Origin: Tardiphaga robiniae | GTDB taxonomy: Bacteria > Pseudomonadota > Alphaproteobacteria > Rhizobiales > Xanthobacteraceae | DNA: 64,000 bases | Direction: 5' to 3' | Assembly: GCF_013359755.1 (NCBI RefSeq) | Contig: NZ_JABMCJ010000084.1 | Span: 1-64,000, forward strand | In this document: positions 33,135-44,150 of the stretch, piece after piece | How the letters are laid out: each line of letters begins with the position of its first letter | Numbering within the stretch: the stretch's first letter is position 1 | The notes under the pieces: generated by a model | Told to the model about the DNA's origin: nothing | The model's input: the letters and a program-made list of their open reading frames with translations, nothing else | Database searches by the model: none | Translations under genes and position numbers: made by a program

Positions 33135-34754
33135 TTACTCGCCCCAGGCCGCGAAGGCGTCGTTGAAGGCACGCTCGCCGGGCGAGCCCTTCTCGATGGC
33201 GATGATGGCGCGGCGCTGATTGGCATAGACCAGCGGGATATCGAACCATGACCGCTCCTTCAGGAGCTGCAGGTTGCGCGCGCGATCGCTTTCGACATTG
33301 CTGAGACCGACCAGGAAGAAGCCGTCGGTGACCTTGACCGCGAGGCCGGCCAGCGGCGTGCCCCGTGCCTGCTCGTTCGACTTCATCAGCACGCCCGGAA
33401 CATTGGCGATGCCGCCGCCGGCGAAATCGGGCGGCAGCACGAAAGTGAGTTCGGCCGTGTGGCTGGCAGGCAGCGACGTGTCGGTGTTGCGGCGGAACGA
33501 CATGGTCATCTTGAACTTGCGTTCCGGAATCTCGATGTCCGCGCGCACGGCGATGTCACCAGGCTTGCCGCCGGTGCCCTTGATCTGCTCGGTGCGCCAG
33601 ACCACCGTGCCGACATATTGCCGGCCCTTCGGTTCAGCCGGATCCTCGTCATACAGAACGACGCGCTGCGCGACGGGCGCGATCTGATCCGACGACGACG
33701 GCTGACCAACGCGATCGGCGATCTTCGGCCGCGGCGCCAGCGGCGCATCCTTGTTGTCGGTGACGACGGGCGCCGAACCGCCGGCGAAACCGCGCACCAT
33801 CTTGTTGATCGTCGGCCATCCCAGGATCACGGCGCCGATCAGGATCATCACGATGCCGATGAGAAGCGCGGTCTTGAACGGGAAACCGCCGCTGACGCGC
33901 TTCGGCTTCGGAGGCTTGGGCGGCTTCGCCTTCTTGCCCTTGGAATCCTTGATGCGCGACGGCGGCACCTGCGACTCGTCGCCGTCCTGGTCGTCGTAAG
34001 CCGTTTCGTCGTAGCCGAACGCCTCGCTCCGCGCTTCCATGCTGGGTTCGAGACGATCGAATTCCGGCGTCGGCGACGGCACGTTGGCGTAGGTCTTGCG
34101 CGCCGCGCGGTTGGCCTGGGCGGCGGCGCGGCCGAGATCGTCGACATCGGCGGTGACGTCGCGGAAACCGCGCATCGCGGCATCGCCCTGGTCGCCGCGG
34201 TCGTTGCGGGCCGGCGGGGGTGCCGCCGGATTGTTTTCGAAGCGGCGCGGCGTGCCTGATCGTTCGCGGGTTGGTGGACCGTTCGGATCCTGCGCGCCGG
34301 CATTGGGGGACTGCTGCTTCGGAATCGGTGGCGGATCGACGCGCAAGGTGCGTGGCTGGCGCGGCTCTTCCGGCACGCGGGGAGACGCCGGCGTCGGCGC
34401 AATCGGCTGGCGGCCGCGCGGCGACGGCTCGGCCGGCGTGGCACCGGCACGCGGCCCGGCATTGCGGAAAGCATCGCCGGCGCGCGGCTTGCCGTCGCCC
34501 GTCGTTCCAGCCCCCGCAGGCCGCGACGCATCGCGAGCGCGCTGGGCCGCTTCGGATTCGACCTTGCGGACGGCCTCTTCGAGCGACAGCCGCTCCCTAG
34601 TGATCTCTGACTCGCTGAGCGGCGGCTCGACACTGCGCAACTGGGCAATCAGAGCCGTGCGGGCGCGCTCATAGAGCGCGCGCCGCTGCTCACCGGGAGC
34701 ACTGGGGTCCAGTCCGGCGATGGCACGGGCGATCAACGGGTAGTAATCAGCCAT
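33135..34754 (-). CDS. Single-pass membrane protein of unknown function next to purA
   Basis: 539 residues in three parts: a short helical N-terminal part (about residues 1-90, rich in A, R and E), a long disordered P/R/A-rich region (~90-270), one membrane segment (T-A-L-L-I-G-I-V-M-I-L-I-G) near residue 300, and a globular C-terminal domain that is probably periplasmic. I recognise no family. ATG 34754 gives M-A-D-Y-Y-P-L-I-A-R-A. It is 53 bp downstream of purA on the same strand, an arrangement I recall from Bradyrhizobium-type genomes, so it is likely a conserved neighbour. Confidence 0.72.
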   Translation of the reverse strand: MADYYPLIARAIAGLDPSAPGEQRRALYERARTALIAQLRSVEPPLSESEITRERLSLEEAVRKVESEAAQRARDASRPAGAGTTGDGKPRAGDAFRNAGPRAGATPAEPSPRGRQPIAPTPASPRVPEEPRQPRTLRVDPPPIPKQQSPNAGAQDPNGPPTRERSGTPRRFENNPAAPPPARNDRGDQGDAAMRGFRDVTADVDDLGRAAAQANRAARKTYANVPSPTPEFDRLEPSMEARSEAFGYDETAYDDQDGDESQVPPSRIKDSKGKKAKPPKPPKPKRVSGGFPFKTALLIGIVMILIGAVILGWPTINKMVRGFAGGSAPVVTDNKDAPLAPRPKIADRVGQPSSSDQIAPVAQRVVLYDEDPAEPKGRQYVGTVVWRTEQIKGTGGKPGDIAVRADIEIPERKFKMTMSFRRNTDTSLPASHTAELTFVLPPDFAGGGIANVPGVLMKSNEQARGTPLAGLAVKVTDGFFLVGLSNVESDRARNLQLLKERSWFDIPLVYANQRRAIIAIEKGSPGERAFNDAFAAWGE

Positions 34755-34807
34755 CTCGACTCAATGTTGCGGGTGCATCAATTTGGAGGCTATCCGGTAA
34801 CAGTCCG

Positions 34808-36100
<1,293 letters not shown>

Positions 36101-36573
36101 TTGGCGCTAGTCCTCTGAAAATACACGCGTCGAAGCGTGATCAGCGCGGAAAACGGTCTGCCGTTTGCCGGATCACGCCCAGGCATCCGCCTAAACGCGG
36201 CCAATGATCTTGGTTACCCAAGTCTTCCAGGACGCTGTCTGCGATGCAAAACGGGAATAAAGGAAGCGCGGGGGGAAAACAAGCACGAACGCCCCGAAAA
36301 TGGCCTCGTTGGCCTCATGCAAACCTTTGATATCCCCTGAAAATCCGGGGCGATGTGGCGAGATTGCGGCAGCGCTCGCGGCCCGATTACTGAGAATGCC
36401 TCTCAATCTCACATGGTCGTGAGATCGGCCGTACCGGTTGGATCTGCCCTCGTTGTGCCGCGGCGTCGCCCTATATGGGTACCTCCGAGCGTTAATCACG
36501 CCGCTCGCCCGCTGACGTTGAACGGAATCCCCCGCCGCCCGCCTTACCGATGTGGCGTTCAGGAGTAACCAAC
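36101..36573. other. Intergenic region upstream of purA and the FecR-domain gene
   Basis: About 470 bp between divergent genes. It should carry both promoters. No convincing frame, hairpin or repeat was found. Confidence 0.45.
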
Positions 36574-37095
36574 ATGACCCATTCAATCAGGCTGGCGGCG
36601 GCCACTGTCGCTGCGGCGTGCCTGTATGGCAGTGCTGCATCGGCGCAGCAGGCCGGCCCCGGCTGTACATCGAGCCAGCCGACCGGCGGCCCACAAACCC
36701 TGCACTGCGGCGGCGTGACGATCATTGCTGAAAACGGCGCGCGTTTCACGCTGCTCGACCGCGACCGCAACGGCCGTGTCGACGGCGTCGACCTGCAAAG
36801 CAAGGCCATTTTCATCGAGGCCCCCAAACAGAAGGCCGGCAAAACCTTCGAGGTGATGACACCGCAAGCAATCGCCGCCGTGCGTGGCACCAAATGGGCG
36901 GTGGACGCCGAGGGCAGCAAGACCTCCGTCTTCGTCGAGACCGGTCGTGTCGGCGTCAGGCGTGTGACCGGCCCCGGCAGCGTGAGCCTCGGCCCCGGTG
37001 AAGGCGTCGATGTCGATGCATCAGCGACACCACTCGACATCAAGCGTTGGCCCGCGCCGCGCGTCGCCGCATTGATGGCAAGGCTTGGTCGTTAG
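36574..37095 (+). CDS. Exported FecR-domain protein
   Basis: 173 residues. Signal peptide (A-A-A-T-V-A-A-A-C-L, A-S-A cleavage) followed by a FecR-type beta domain (F-E-V-M-T-P-Q-A-I-A-A-V-R-G-T-K-W-A-V and V-F-V-E-T-G-R-V-G-V). There is no FecR transmembrane helix or anti-sigma part, so it is a periplasmic stand-alone FecR domain. ATG 36574 follows AGGAG by 8 bp. It is just before the CHASE2 cyclase gene (38 bp), so the pair may form a sensing unit. Confidence 0.75.
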   Translation: MTHSIRLAAATVAAACLYGSAASAQQAGPGCTSSQPTGGPQTLHCGGVTIIAENGARFTLLDRDRNGRVDGVDLQSKAIFIEAPKQKAGKTFEVMTPQAIAAVRGTKWAVDAEGSKTSVFVETGRVGVRRVTGPGSVSLGPGEGVDVDASATPLDIKRWPAPRVAALMARLGR

Positions 37096-37132
37096 CAAGG
37101 CTTGGACGTTAAAGAGGCCTGGATACGCGACG

Positions 37133-39022
37133 ATGATGAAGGCCAGCAGATTGCAGACACCGCTCGCCATGGTCCTTGCGGGCGTGTGGGCGGCAGCACT
37201 GGCCTTTGGTCACAACCGCGGCGATGTCGGCTTTCTCGACCGGTTAGAGGCGACGCTGACCGACCTGCGCATCCAGATCCGCGGCGTGAAGAAACCGCCC
37301 GATCTCGTCACCATCATCGCCATCGACGATCGGGTCGCACGCGAACAAGGCAGCTATCCGCTGCCCCGCGCCACGCTGACGACAATCATCGAGGAGATCA
37401 CACGCTACAAACCGAAAGTGCTCGCACTCGATCTGCTGCTGGTCGATGCCGGCGCAGCGGAAAGCGATGCCGCACTGGCGCTGGCGATCGGCAAGACCAA
37501 CACCGTCGTCGCCGCGGCGGCGCTGTTCAGCGAGTCCAAACAGACCGTGGCCACCAAGGAGGCCGGTCCGCTCGCGGACCTGCCCGTGGCATCGGGATTT
37601 CTGCTGCCGCTGAAAGTCTTCGCCGATCAGGCCACGGTCGGCGTGGTCAATCTCAACACCGATAGCAGCGGCGTACCGCGCTCGATGCCGATGCTGATGC
37701 GCTCGGCCGACCGCGTGATGGTGTCGATGCCGCTGCGCGTCGCATCCGCCGCCTCGCGCGACGATGCTCAGATTGGCGAGTACAATTTCTCCCTCGCCGG
37801 CACCCATGTCCCGACCGATGTCGGCCATTTGTTGCCGATGTCTTTCTATGGGCCGCGCGGCACGATCAGGACGATCAGCGCATCGGAGGTTCTGGCGGGC
37901 AAACTGCGCCGCGCCGATGTCGAGGACCGCGTCGTCGCCATCGGCGTCACCGTCAGCGGCGGCGGCGATTTCTTCTCCACGCCATTCGATCCGGTGATGC
38001 CCGGCGTCGAGGTCGTGTCCACCGCGATCACGCATCTGCTCGCCAAGGACACCTTGCTGCGCAATACATCCATCCGGCTGTTCGATGCCGGCTTTGCGAT
38101 CGTCTTGGCGATGCTGTGCATCGCCCTGCTCGCCTGGCGGCGCAATGCCGTCGGCCTCATTGCGATTGTCGCCGTCGTCGCATTGTGGGCCGTGATCAAC
38201 ACCGTCGCCTATGCCCATGGCATCTGGATGAGCGCTGCATTGCCGCTGGCTGCGGCTGTGCCGCCGGCCATGGCGTTCGGCGCGCTGCAGATCTGGAGCA
38301 GCCGGCGCAGCGTGCAGCGTTTCGCCGCCCGCAGCGACCTGCTGCGCCAATTCCAGGCGCCGGGCCTGCGCGAATGGCTGATCAAGGATCCGGACTATCT
38401 GTTGCAGCCGGTGCATCAGCATGCCGCCGTCATCTTCATCGATATCTCGCGCTTCACCGCACTCAGTGAGACACGCGACGCAGATGCGGTGCGCGAATTG
38501 CTGAAGTCCTTCCACGCCATGATCGATCAGGTGACCCTCGCCCATGGCGGTGTGGTGACAACCTTCATGGGCGACGGCGCGATGATCCTGTTCGGATTGC
38601 CTGTGGTCGCCGATGACGATGCCGCCCGTGCCGTGCGCTGCTGTATCGAACTGACGACGCGCACCGGCACATGGATCGCCGGCCTTCCGCCTGAGATCGC
38701 CAGCCAGATCGGATTCAAGATCGGCGCACATTTCGGCGATATCGTCGCATCGCGTCTCGGCGGCGCCAGCTACCAGCACATCACCGCGACCGGCGATACC
38801 GTCAATGTCGCCAGCCGGCTCATGGAGGTCGCCGCGAGCCACGGCGCCAAGGTGGCCCTGAGCGACGACCTGCTGCGCGCCGCGGGGGCTGATTGTGCGG
38901 TGCGCGCAACGGGGGCGCTGAGCGGCCCGACCGAAGTCCAGATCCGCGGCCGCAGCGGCGCGGTCAGCGCGTGGCTCTGGCACGACGGCAGCGCGGCGGA
39001 GGCTATATCGACCTCAGCGTAA
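37133..39022 (+). CDS. CHASE2-domain class III adenylate/guanylate cyclase
   Basis: Predicted sensory cyclase of about 629 residues. After an N-terminal membrane segment, a large extracytoplasmic CHASE2 domain (V-T-I-I-A-I-D-D-R, L-A-L-D-L-L-L-V-D) is followed by about three membrane segments near residues 330-400 and a C-terminal class III cyclase domain (I-F-I-D-I-S-R-F-T, M-G-D-G-A-M-I-L-F-G, T-G-D-T-V-N-V-A-S-R-L) with both metal-binding aspartates. It would make cAMP or cGMP in response to an envelope signal. Start 37133 (M-M-K-A-S-R-L) is preferred; an overlapping TTG at 37085 is possible. Substrate choice not determined. Confidence 0.87.
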   Translation: MMKASRLQTPLAMVLAGVWAAALAFGHNRGDVGFLDRLEATLTDLRIQIRGVKKPPDLVTIIAIDDRVAREQGSYPLPRATLTTIIEEITRYKPKVLALDLLLVDAGAAESDAALALAIGKTNTVVAAAALFSESKQTVATKEAGPLADLPVASGFLLPLKVFADQATVGVVNLNTDSSGVPRSMPMLMRSADRVMVSMPLRVASAASRDDAQIGEYNFSLAGTHVPTDVGHLLPMSFYGPRGTIRTISASEVLAGKLRRADVEDRVVAIGVTVSGGGDFFSTPFDPVMPGVEVVSTAITHLLAKDTLLRNTSIRLFDAGFAIVLAMLCIALLAWRRNAVGLIAIVAVVALWAVINTVAYAHGIWMSAALPLAAAVPPAMAFGALQIWSSRRSVQRFAARSDLLRQFQAPGLREWLIKDPDYLLQPVHQHAAVIFIDISRFTALSETRDADAVRELLKSFHAMIDQVTLAHGGVVTTFMGDGAMILFGLPVVADDDAARAVRCCIELTTRTGTWIAGLPPEIASQIGFKIGAHFGDIVASRLGGASYQHITATGDTVNVASRLMEVAASHGAKVALSDDLLRAAGADCAVRATGALSGPTEVQIRGRSGAVSAWLWHDGSAAEAISTSA

Positions 39023-39180
39023 ATCGACGCACGCGGCATCGCCGCGATTGAGCCGGAACCCGGTCTGGTCTGGCACGTTTGCTCGAAGACCTGTTAGCGT
39101 AAATCCGCAACCGTATCTGTTTGCGGCCGTATTTCATTGCAGCGTATTTTTGCGATCGGAGCCGCAGCTCCCGGGTATTC

Positions 39181-40575
39181 GTGGATCAATCGTTAGGACC
39201 TATTCAGGACGCCAATTCATTCTTGCGAAGTTTGCTCGAAGCATCGGGCGACTGCATCAAGGTTCTCGATTTCGACGGCAACCTCATCTTTATGACCGAC
39301 GGCGGCCAGCGCATCATGGAGGTCACGGATTTCGATGCGATCAAGGGCTGCCCATGGCCGGACTTCTGGCAGGATCAGGGCAATATCGACGCCAAGGCGG
39401 CTGTAAGAGCCGCTCAGCTTGGGCGTACCGGACACTTCCAGGGTTTCGCCGCCACAATGGCCGGCACGCCGAAATGGTGGGATGTCACCGTCACCGCCAT
39501 TCCCGGCCCCGATGGAAAACCGCATCAGCTGCTTTCGGTGTCGCGCGATATCACTGCATCGCGTGCCGTGGATGTCGCGCTACAGGCCAGCGAAAGCCAG
39601 CTACGACTTGCACTCGACGCCGCCGACACTGGAACCTGGGATCTCGACCCGCGTACCGGCGTGCTGCAATGGGACCGGCGCTGCTACGAATTGTTCGGCC
39701 TCACCTTCGGCAAGCCGATCTCGTTCGACGTCTTCCTGCAAGGGCTTCATCCCGACGATCGCGACGTCACTGAGAAGGCGTGCCTGAACGCCATGAAGCT
39801 GGACGGACCGCAGGCCTATGACATCGAATACCGCACCATCGGCCTCGATGACGGCATCGAGCGCTGGTGCTCGGCCAAGGGCCGTGCGGAATTCGAAAAC
39901 GGCGAAGTCAGTCGCTTCATTGGAACCATTCGCGATATCGGCAAGCTGAAGCGCGCCGAAGCGCAACAGCAAATGCTGACGCGCGAACTCGAGCACCGCA
40001 TGAAGAACACCATGGCGATGGTCGGCGCCATCGCCAGTCAGACGTTCCGGACTGCCGCGACCAAGGAAGATGCGCGCACAATCTTCGATGCGCGTCTGGC
40101 CGCGCTCAACCAGGCGCATGACATCCTCACGCAATCGAGCTGGACCAGCGCGTCGATGCCCACGGTGATCGCTGGCGCGCTCGCGCCGCATCGAACGGGC
40201 GAAAAGCGCATTCGCGTCTCGGGCCCCGAGGTGGAACTGACGGCCAAGCAGGCGCTGTCGCTGGCGCTCGCGCTGCATGAACTCGCAACCAATGCCACAA
40301 AGTATGGTGCATTATCCGTTCCGGACGGAACGATAGATATCGACTGGGCTTGTCACACCGGCAGCGACGGGCCGGCGTTAGGTTTCGCGTGGCGCGAATC
40401 CGGCGGCCCCGTCGTGGCGCCGCCGACGCGACGTGGATTTGGCTCACGACTGATCGAAGGTACGCTGTCTGCCGACTTCGGCAGTTCCGTCAAAATCGAA
40501 TTCTTGCCCGAAGGGCTCACATGTCGGTTCGAAACCAGATTGAGCGATCTGGCTTCGGTGCCCGACGAAAGGTGA
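39181..40575 (+). CDS. PAS-domain HWE-family sensor histidine kinase
   Basis: About 464 residues with no membrane segment, so cytoplasmic. Two PAS domains (residues ~10-130 and ~140-260, the second ending in R-F-I-G-T-I-R-D-I-G) precede an HWE kinase core: H-box E-L-E-H-R-M-K-N-T-M and N-box A-L-H-E-L-A-T-N-A-T-K-Y-G. HWE kinases are typical of alphaproteobacterial light, stress and general stress signalling. GTG 39181 (V-D-Q-S-L-G) is chosen; a TTG start at 39121 would add 20 residues. The response regulator gene starts 11 bp after its stop and is its likely partner. Confidence 0.87.
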   Translation: MDQSLGPIQDANSFLRSLLEASGDCIKVLDFDGNLIFMTDGGQRIMEVTDFDAIKGCPWPDFWQDQGNIDAKAAVRAAQLGRTGHFQGFAATMAGTPKWWDVTVTAIPGPDGKPHQLLSVSRDITASRAVDVALQASESQLRLALDAADTGTWDLDPRTGVLQWDRRCYELFGLTFGKPISFDVFLQGLHPDDRDVTEKACLNAMKLDGPQAYDIEYRTIGLDDGIERWCSAKGRAEFENGEVSRFIGTIRDIGKLKRAEAQQQMLTRELEHRMKNTMAMVGAIASQTFRTAATKEDARTIFDARLAALNQAHDILTQSSWTSASMPTVIAGALAPHRTGEKRIRVSGPEVELTAKQALSLALALHELATNATKYGALSVPDGTIDIDWACHTGSDGPALGFAWRESGGPVVAPPTRRGFGSRLIEGTLSADFGSSVKIEFLPEGLTCRFETRLSDLASVPDER

Positions 40576-40586
40576 CACCAATTTTT

Positions 40587-40979
40587 ATGGCATCACTCCA
40601 AGAACTCAATGCACGTGACATGCAGCGGCCCGCCGTCCTCATCGTCGAGGATGAGCCTCTGCTCCGCATTCACGCGGCCGACATCGTCGAGGAAGCCGGG
40701 TTCTTCGCCATTGAGGCCAACAATGCCGACGAGGCCGTGCGAATTCTGGAAACGCGCGACGACATCGTTCTGCTGTTCACCGACGTACAGATGCCTGGAA
40801 GCATGGACGGGTTGAAGCTGGCCCACGCGGTACGCAACCGCTGGCCACCGATCAAGATCGTGATCGTTTCCGGCCATTTGCAGGTCGCCAAGAACGATCT
40901 GCCCGACGACAGCCGCTTCTTCGGCAAGCCGTTCGAGACGACGAAGATGATCGCGGAACTACGCGCGCTGATCGGCTAG
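40587..40979 (+). CDS. Single-domain response regulator
   Basis: 130-residue receiver domain with no output domain: acidic pocket V-E-D-E-P, phospho-acceptor D in L-F-T-D-V-Q-M-P-G, and the conserved K in F-F-G-K-P-F. The ATG at 40587 comes 11 bp after the HWE kinase gene; AAGGTGA upstream could be the ribosome site. It probably shuttles phosphate or interacts with another regulator. An open frame from 40350 is overlapped by the kinase gene and rejected. Confidence 0.87.
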   Translation: MASLQELNARDMQRPAVLIVEDEPLLRIHAADIVEEAGFFAIEANNADEAVRILETRDDIVLLFTDVQMPGSMDGLKLAHAVRNRWPPIKIVIVSGHLQVAKNDLPDDSRFFGKPFETTKMIAELRALIG

Positions 40980-40987
40980 AGCCGGCG

Positions 40988-41179
40988 CTACTGGACGGGT
41001 TGCTCACCGGTGATGGCGCGATCGATGGCGTCGACCACGTTCTGAATCTCGACAAACTTCATGCGAGCCCGTTCCGCATTATCGCGATTGAAGGGCGCCG
41101 CCAGCACTTTTGCGTGCGCATCACGTTCCTCGATCATGCGCATACGCGCCGCCTTGAGCGTATCCAGACGTTCAATCAT
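40988..41179 (-). CDS. Small coiled-coil hypothetical protein (63 aa)
   Basis: Charged helical protein (R-L-D-T-L-K-A-A-R-M-R-M-I-E-E-R-D, then F-V-E-I-Q-N-V-V-D-A-I-D-R-A) that is probably all alpha. ATG 41179 follows GAGGA by about 10 bp. No family name known. It ends 8 bp from the convergent response-regulator gene. Confidence 0.6.
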   Translation of the reverse strand: MIERLDTLKAARMRMIEERDAHAKVLAAPFNRDNAERARMKFVEIQNVVDAIDRAITGEQPVQ

Positions 41180-41353
41180 CTTGATCGATCCTCATATGGG
41201 ACGCTGAAATCGGACGTATGATCATGCGTATAGCATGAAGCCCGCCGATGATGATCACCGACGGGCTTCAGTCATTCAAAATCTATCAGACGAGGCAAAA
41301 CTTGTTGGTCGAGAAATCCCAGTACATCCGTGGAAATTTCAGGACCTTCAAGC

Positions 41354-41563
41354 TCAGATCGCGCGGAGATCTTCCGCGCTGGTCTTGCCGCGCATCTTGT
41401 CAGCCTTGGCTTCGAAAGAAACCTTCTGGCCTTCATTGAGCGAACCCAATCCAGCGCGCTCGACTGCACTGATGTGAACGAACACATCCTGGCCGCCGTC
41501 ATCAGGCTGAATGAAACCGAAACCCTTGGTCGCGTTGAACCACTTAACTGTACCGACTGCCAT
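41354..41563 (-). CDS. Cold-shock protein, CspA family
   Basis: 69-residue OB-fold nucleic-acid binding protein with RNP1 K-G-F-G-F-I and RNP2 V-F-V-H-I-S. It acts as an RNA chaperone in cold or stationary phase. ATG 41563 follows GGAGAATAGTT. The ~270 bp upstream to 41831 has no gene, which fits the long structured leader of such genes. Confidence 0.95.
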   Translation of the reverse strand: MAVGTVKWFNATKGFGFIQPDDGGQDVFVHISAVERAGLGSLNEGQKVSFEAKADKMRGKTSAEDLRAI

Positions 41564-41831
41564 AACTATTCTCCAAGATGTGCGAATGCGCGAGCCCTAC
41601 GCGACATCGCGTGAGCCCGATCCGATTTCAACGATGTCTTGGGGAATGGAGCCGATTACGGCGCGGTCAACAAGCCAGAGCATATATTCGAATAACTGCA
41701 ATATAGATGATTTCAGCCGAATTACAAGAACAATGATTCCAGAGCGTGTTTAACGAGCATTTACAACGGTGAACTTCAGATCGAAGCTGGCTGTGGAACT
41801 CTGATTTACCGTTGCTGCAGCGGGCACACGA

Positions 41832-42533
41832 ATGGACAGATCGAGGCGACGCACACCGGTTCTGGCCGAACTTCGCTTCGCCGAGCGACGCTGCGAATTC
41901 GACGGGCTCGATCTCACCACGCGTTTCGAGCTGATCTATCGCACCAATCTGTGGGGCGCTGAAAAATCGCAATCCGGCCTCGGCTCCGAACTCGACGCAA
42001 CAACGTCACTCCGCCGCGACCTCACGCAATTGCTGCGACGATTACGGGTGCAATCCATCCTCGATCTGCCCTGCGGCGATTTCACCTGGATGGCGCAGAT
42101 GGACCTCGGTGGTATCCGCTATCTCGGCGCCGATATCGTTGCGGATATCGTGGCAGCCAATGCCGCGCACTATGGCAATGCAGGCTATATCCATTTTGCC
42201 CGCCTCGATCTCGTCAGCGATACCCTGCCCGCTGTCGATCTGGTGTTGTGCCGCGACTGCCTTGTGCATCTGTCATTCGCCAACATCCACCGCGCCATCG
42301 CCAATCTGAAACGCTCCGGTACCCACTGGCTGCTGACCACGACATTTCCCGACGCATCAGCCAATCGCGATATCGAGGACGGTGACTGGCGCGTACTCAA
42401 TCTGCAGCACGCACCGTTCCTGTTTCCTGCTCCCTTAGCCGTGATCAACGAAGGCTGCACGGAAGCTGCCGGCGACTATGCCGACAAGTCGCTGGCCCTG
42501 TGGCGCGTGAGAGATCTGCCGGACGGGGCGTGA
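41832..42533 (+). CDS. Class I SAM-dependent methyltransferase
   Basis: 233-residue Rossmann-fold methyltransferase with motif I L-D-L-P-C-G-D-F-T-W and acidic motif II Y-L-G-A-D-I-V. The V-L-C-R-D-C-L-V-H-L-S segment takes the place of the usual motif IV. Similar proteins of unknown substrate occur across rhizobia. ATG 41832 gives M-D-R-S-R-R-R; Shine-Dalgarno weak. It is followed after 4 bp by a small hypothetical gene. Confidence 0.77.
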   Translation: MDRSRRRTPVLAELRFAERRCEFDGLDLTTRFELIYRTNLWGAEKSQSGLGSELDATTSLRRDLTQLLRRLRVQSILDLPCGDFTWMAQMDLGGIRYLGADIVADIVAANAAHYGNAGYIHFARLDLVSDTLPAVDLVLCRDCLVHLSFANIHRAIANLKRSGTHWLLTTTFPDASANRDIEDGDWRVLNLQHAPFLFPAPLAVINEGCTEAAGDYADKSLALWRVRDLPDGA

Positions 42534-42537
42534 AGTT

Positions 42538-42963
42538 ATGTCAACAGATAGCGAGGTGCGCATGGATAACAACAGTTCCGATGAAACCGCAAAGACGCTC
42601 GTCGAACAATTGGACGGACGCAGCTTTGTCACGACCGGCAATGCGGAAGGCCTGTCGACTGCCGCAACGACGTTCCAATACTCAAGCGATGGAGCAACTG
42701 TAACCGGCGGCTATAAAGGCGGTCACATCTCTGTCGGACAGATCGCAGGGAAAAGTACCAGCCCGGACACGATCGAATTGCTGTTTCAATGTCTGACCAC
42801 CGACGGCCAGCTTCTCAGCGGCCAATCGTCCGGGCGGATAGCCCGAAATCATGATGGCCTTCTGACCATCGATTTCAATTGGTCCTGGCTGACGGGCGAT
42901 CGATCTGGCGGCACATCACACTACATCGAGGTCACCGGCAACGAAGCAGGCAACATGCCGTAG
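42538..42963 (+). CDS. Conserved-type hypothetical protein (141 aa)
   Basis: Soluble protein without recognised domain, predicted mostly beta; the C-terminal F-N-W-S-W-L-T-G-D-R-S-G-G-T-S-H-Y-I-E recalls a small family misnamed N-acetylglutamate synthase in databases. ATG 42538 lies 4 bp after the methyltransferase stop; the second ATG (42562) is possible. Function unknown. Confidence 0.55.
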   Translation: MSTDSEVRMDNNSSDETAKTLVEQLDGRSFVTTGNAEGLSTAATTFQYSSDGATVTGGYKGGHISVGQIAGKSTSPDTIELLFQCLTTDGQLLSGQSSGRIARNHDGLLTIDFNWSWLTGDRSGGTSHYIEVTGNEAGNMP

Positions 42964-42974
42964 TGGCCCTCACG

Positions 42975-43886
42975 CTACACGTCGATACGGCCCTGCATCA
43001 CCGGCACGCAACGGCCGGAAATGCGAACGCTCTCGACATGTCCATCACGCTTCCGCACCTCGACCTCAATGAGGCTGCGGCGCCCCATCTCAACGCCCTG
43101 CTCGATGGTGATGCCACAGACCGCATCGCGGCGCGGGTCGAGCGTGACGAGATAGGCCGCGAGCGCCGCCGAGGCGCTGCCGGTGGCGGGATCTTCGGGC
43201 ACGTTGCTGAGCGGCGCGAACATGCGGGCGCGCAAATGATCGATGCCGTCGCCGGTGCGGACATAGATGAAGGCCGAGAAGCGATCGTCGCGGTGCCAGT
43301 ATGTCTTTCCCGCTACCTCAAAGGCCGATGTATTCGGACGCGCGGAGGCCAGTGCATCGAGACCCGACAGTTCAGCGACAGCGAAAGGCAGGCCGACGGA
43401 GACGATGCGCGGCGGATGCGTGTGTGACACGACCGCATCCGCCGGCAGCGAGATGCAGCCGGCCAGCGTCGCTACATCGACTTCGTCACCGATCTGAACG
43501 GATTGCGGCGCGACAAAGCCGGCGCCGATGACCTCCCCACCATCGCGCAACAGATCGAGATGGACGAGGCCCGCCTTCTCTTCGAACACCATGCGATCGC
43601 CGACAGGCTTGCCGAAGGCCGTGCCCTGACGGCCAAGCACGAAGGCAGTGCCGACATTGGGATGACCGGCGAACGGAATCTCATCAGTCGGCGTGAAAAT
43701 GCGAACGCGTGCGGTATGCGCGGGATCATCCGGGGGAAACACGAAGGTCGTTTCTGAATAGTTGAACTCGGTGGCGATCTTCTGCAGCAGCGTATCGTCG
43801 ATGCCACGCGCATCCGGAACGACCGCCAGCGGGTTGCCGCCGAAACGCTGGTCCGTGAACACATCCACGGTGACATAGTCGATCAT
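42975..43886 (-). CDS. PhzF-family isomerase/epimerase
   Basis: 303-residue PhzF-like protein with the N-terminal family pattern V-D-V-F-T-D-Q-R-F-G-G-N-P-L-A-V and the E of N-Y-S-E-T-T-F-V as catalytic residue; F-A-G-H-P-N-V-G-T-A is the second family motif. Members catalyse proton-shift isomerisations, but most are uncharacterised, so substrate is unknown. ATG 43886 gives M-I-D-Y-V-T-V-D-V-F. It converges on the hypothetical gene at 42538. Confidence 0.9.
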   Translation of the reverse strand: MIDYVTVDVFTDQRFGGNPLAVVPDARGIDDTLLQKIATEFNYSETTFVFPPDDPAHTARVRIFTPTDEIPFAGHPNVGTAFVLGRQGTAFGKPVGDRMVFEEKAGLVHLDLLRDGGEVIGAGFVAPQSVQIGDEVDVATLAGCISLPADAVVSHTHPPRIVSVGLPFAVAELSGLDALASARPNTSAFEVAGKTYWHRDDRFSAFIYVRTGDGIDHLRARMFAPLSNVPEDPATGSASAALAAYLVTLDPRRDAVCGITIEQGVEMGRRSLIEVEVRKRDGHVESVRISGRCVPVMQGRIDV

Positions 43887-44150
43887 GCTGTAGCCCTCAC
43901 CATTCCGTTACCGCTGGGTTCGCCGACGTAACAGTCGGCGCGGGCCCTGCGTATTCGTAGCCATAAACCTAGGTATGCCGGCTGCACACCACCGTCCGAT
44001 TCACCGCGGCCTTGCCATCCCATAGACCAAATAATGTCATGCCGATCCGCTCCCGTTCGAGCTGACCGGCGCGAACTCGTCAAGTGCAACATCCATGCTT
44101 CCCTTGTCCCTCCGGCCGAAACAATCGCCGGGCAACCGAATGGTGATACC

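Noticed and set aside
37244-38983. 579-codon minus-strand frame over the CHASE2 cyclase
   Set aside because: Histidine/aspartate/glutamine-rich shadow composition with no domain; the plus frame has both cyclase metal motifs.
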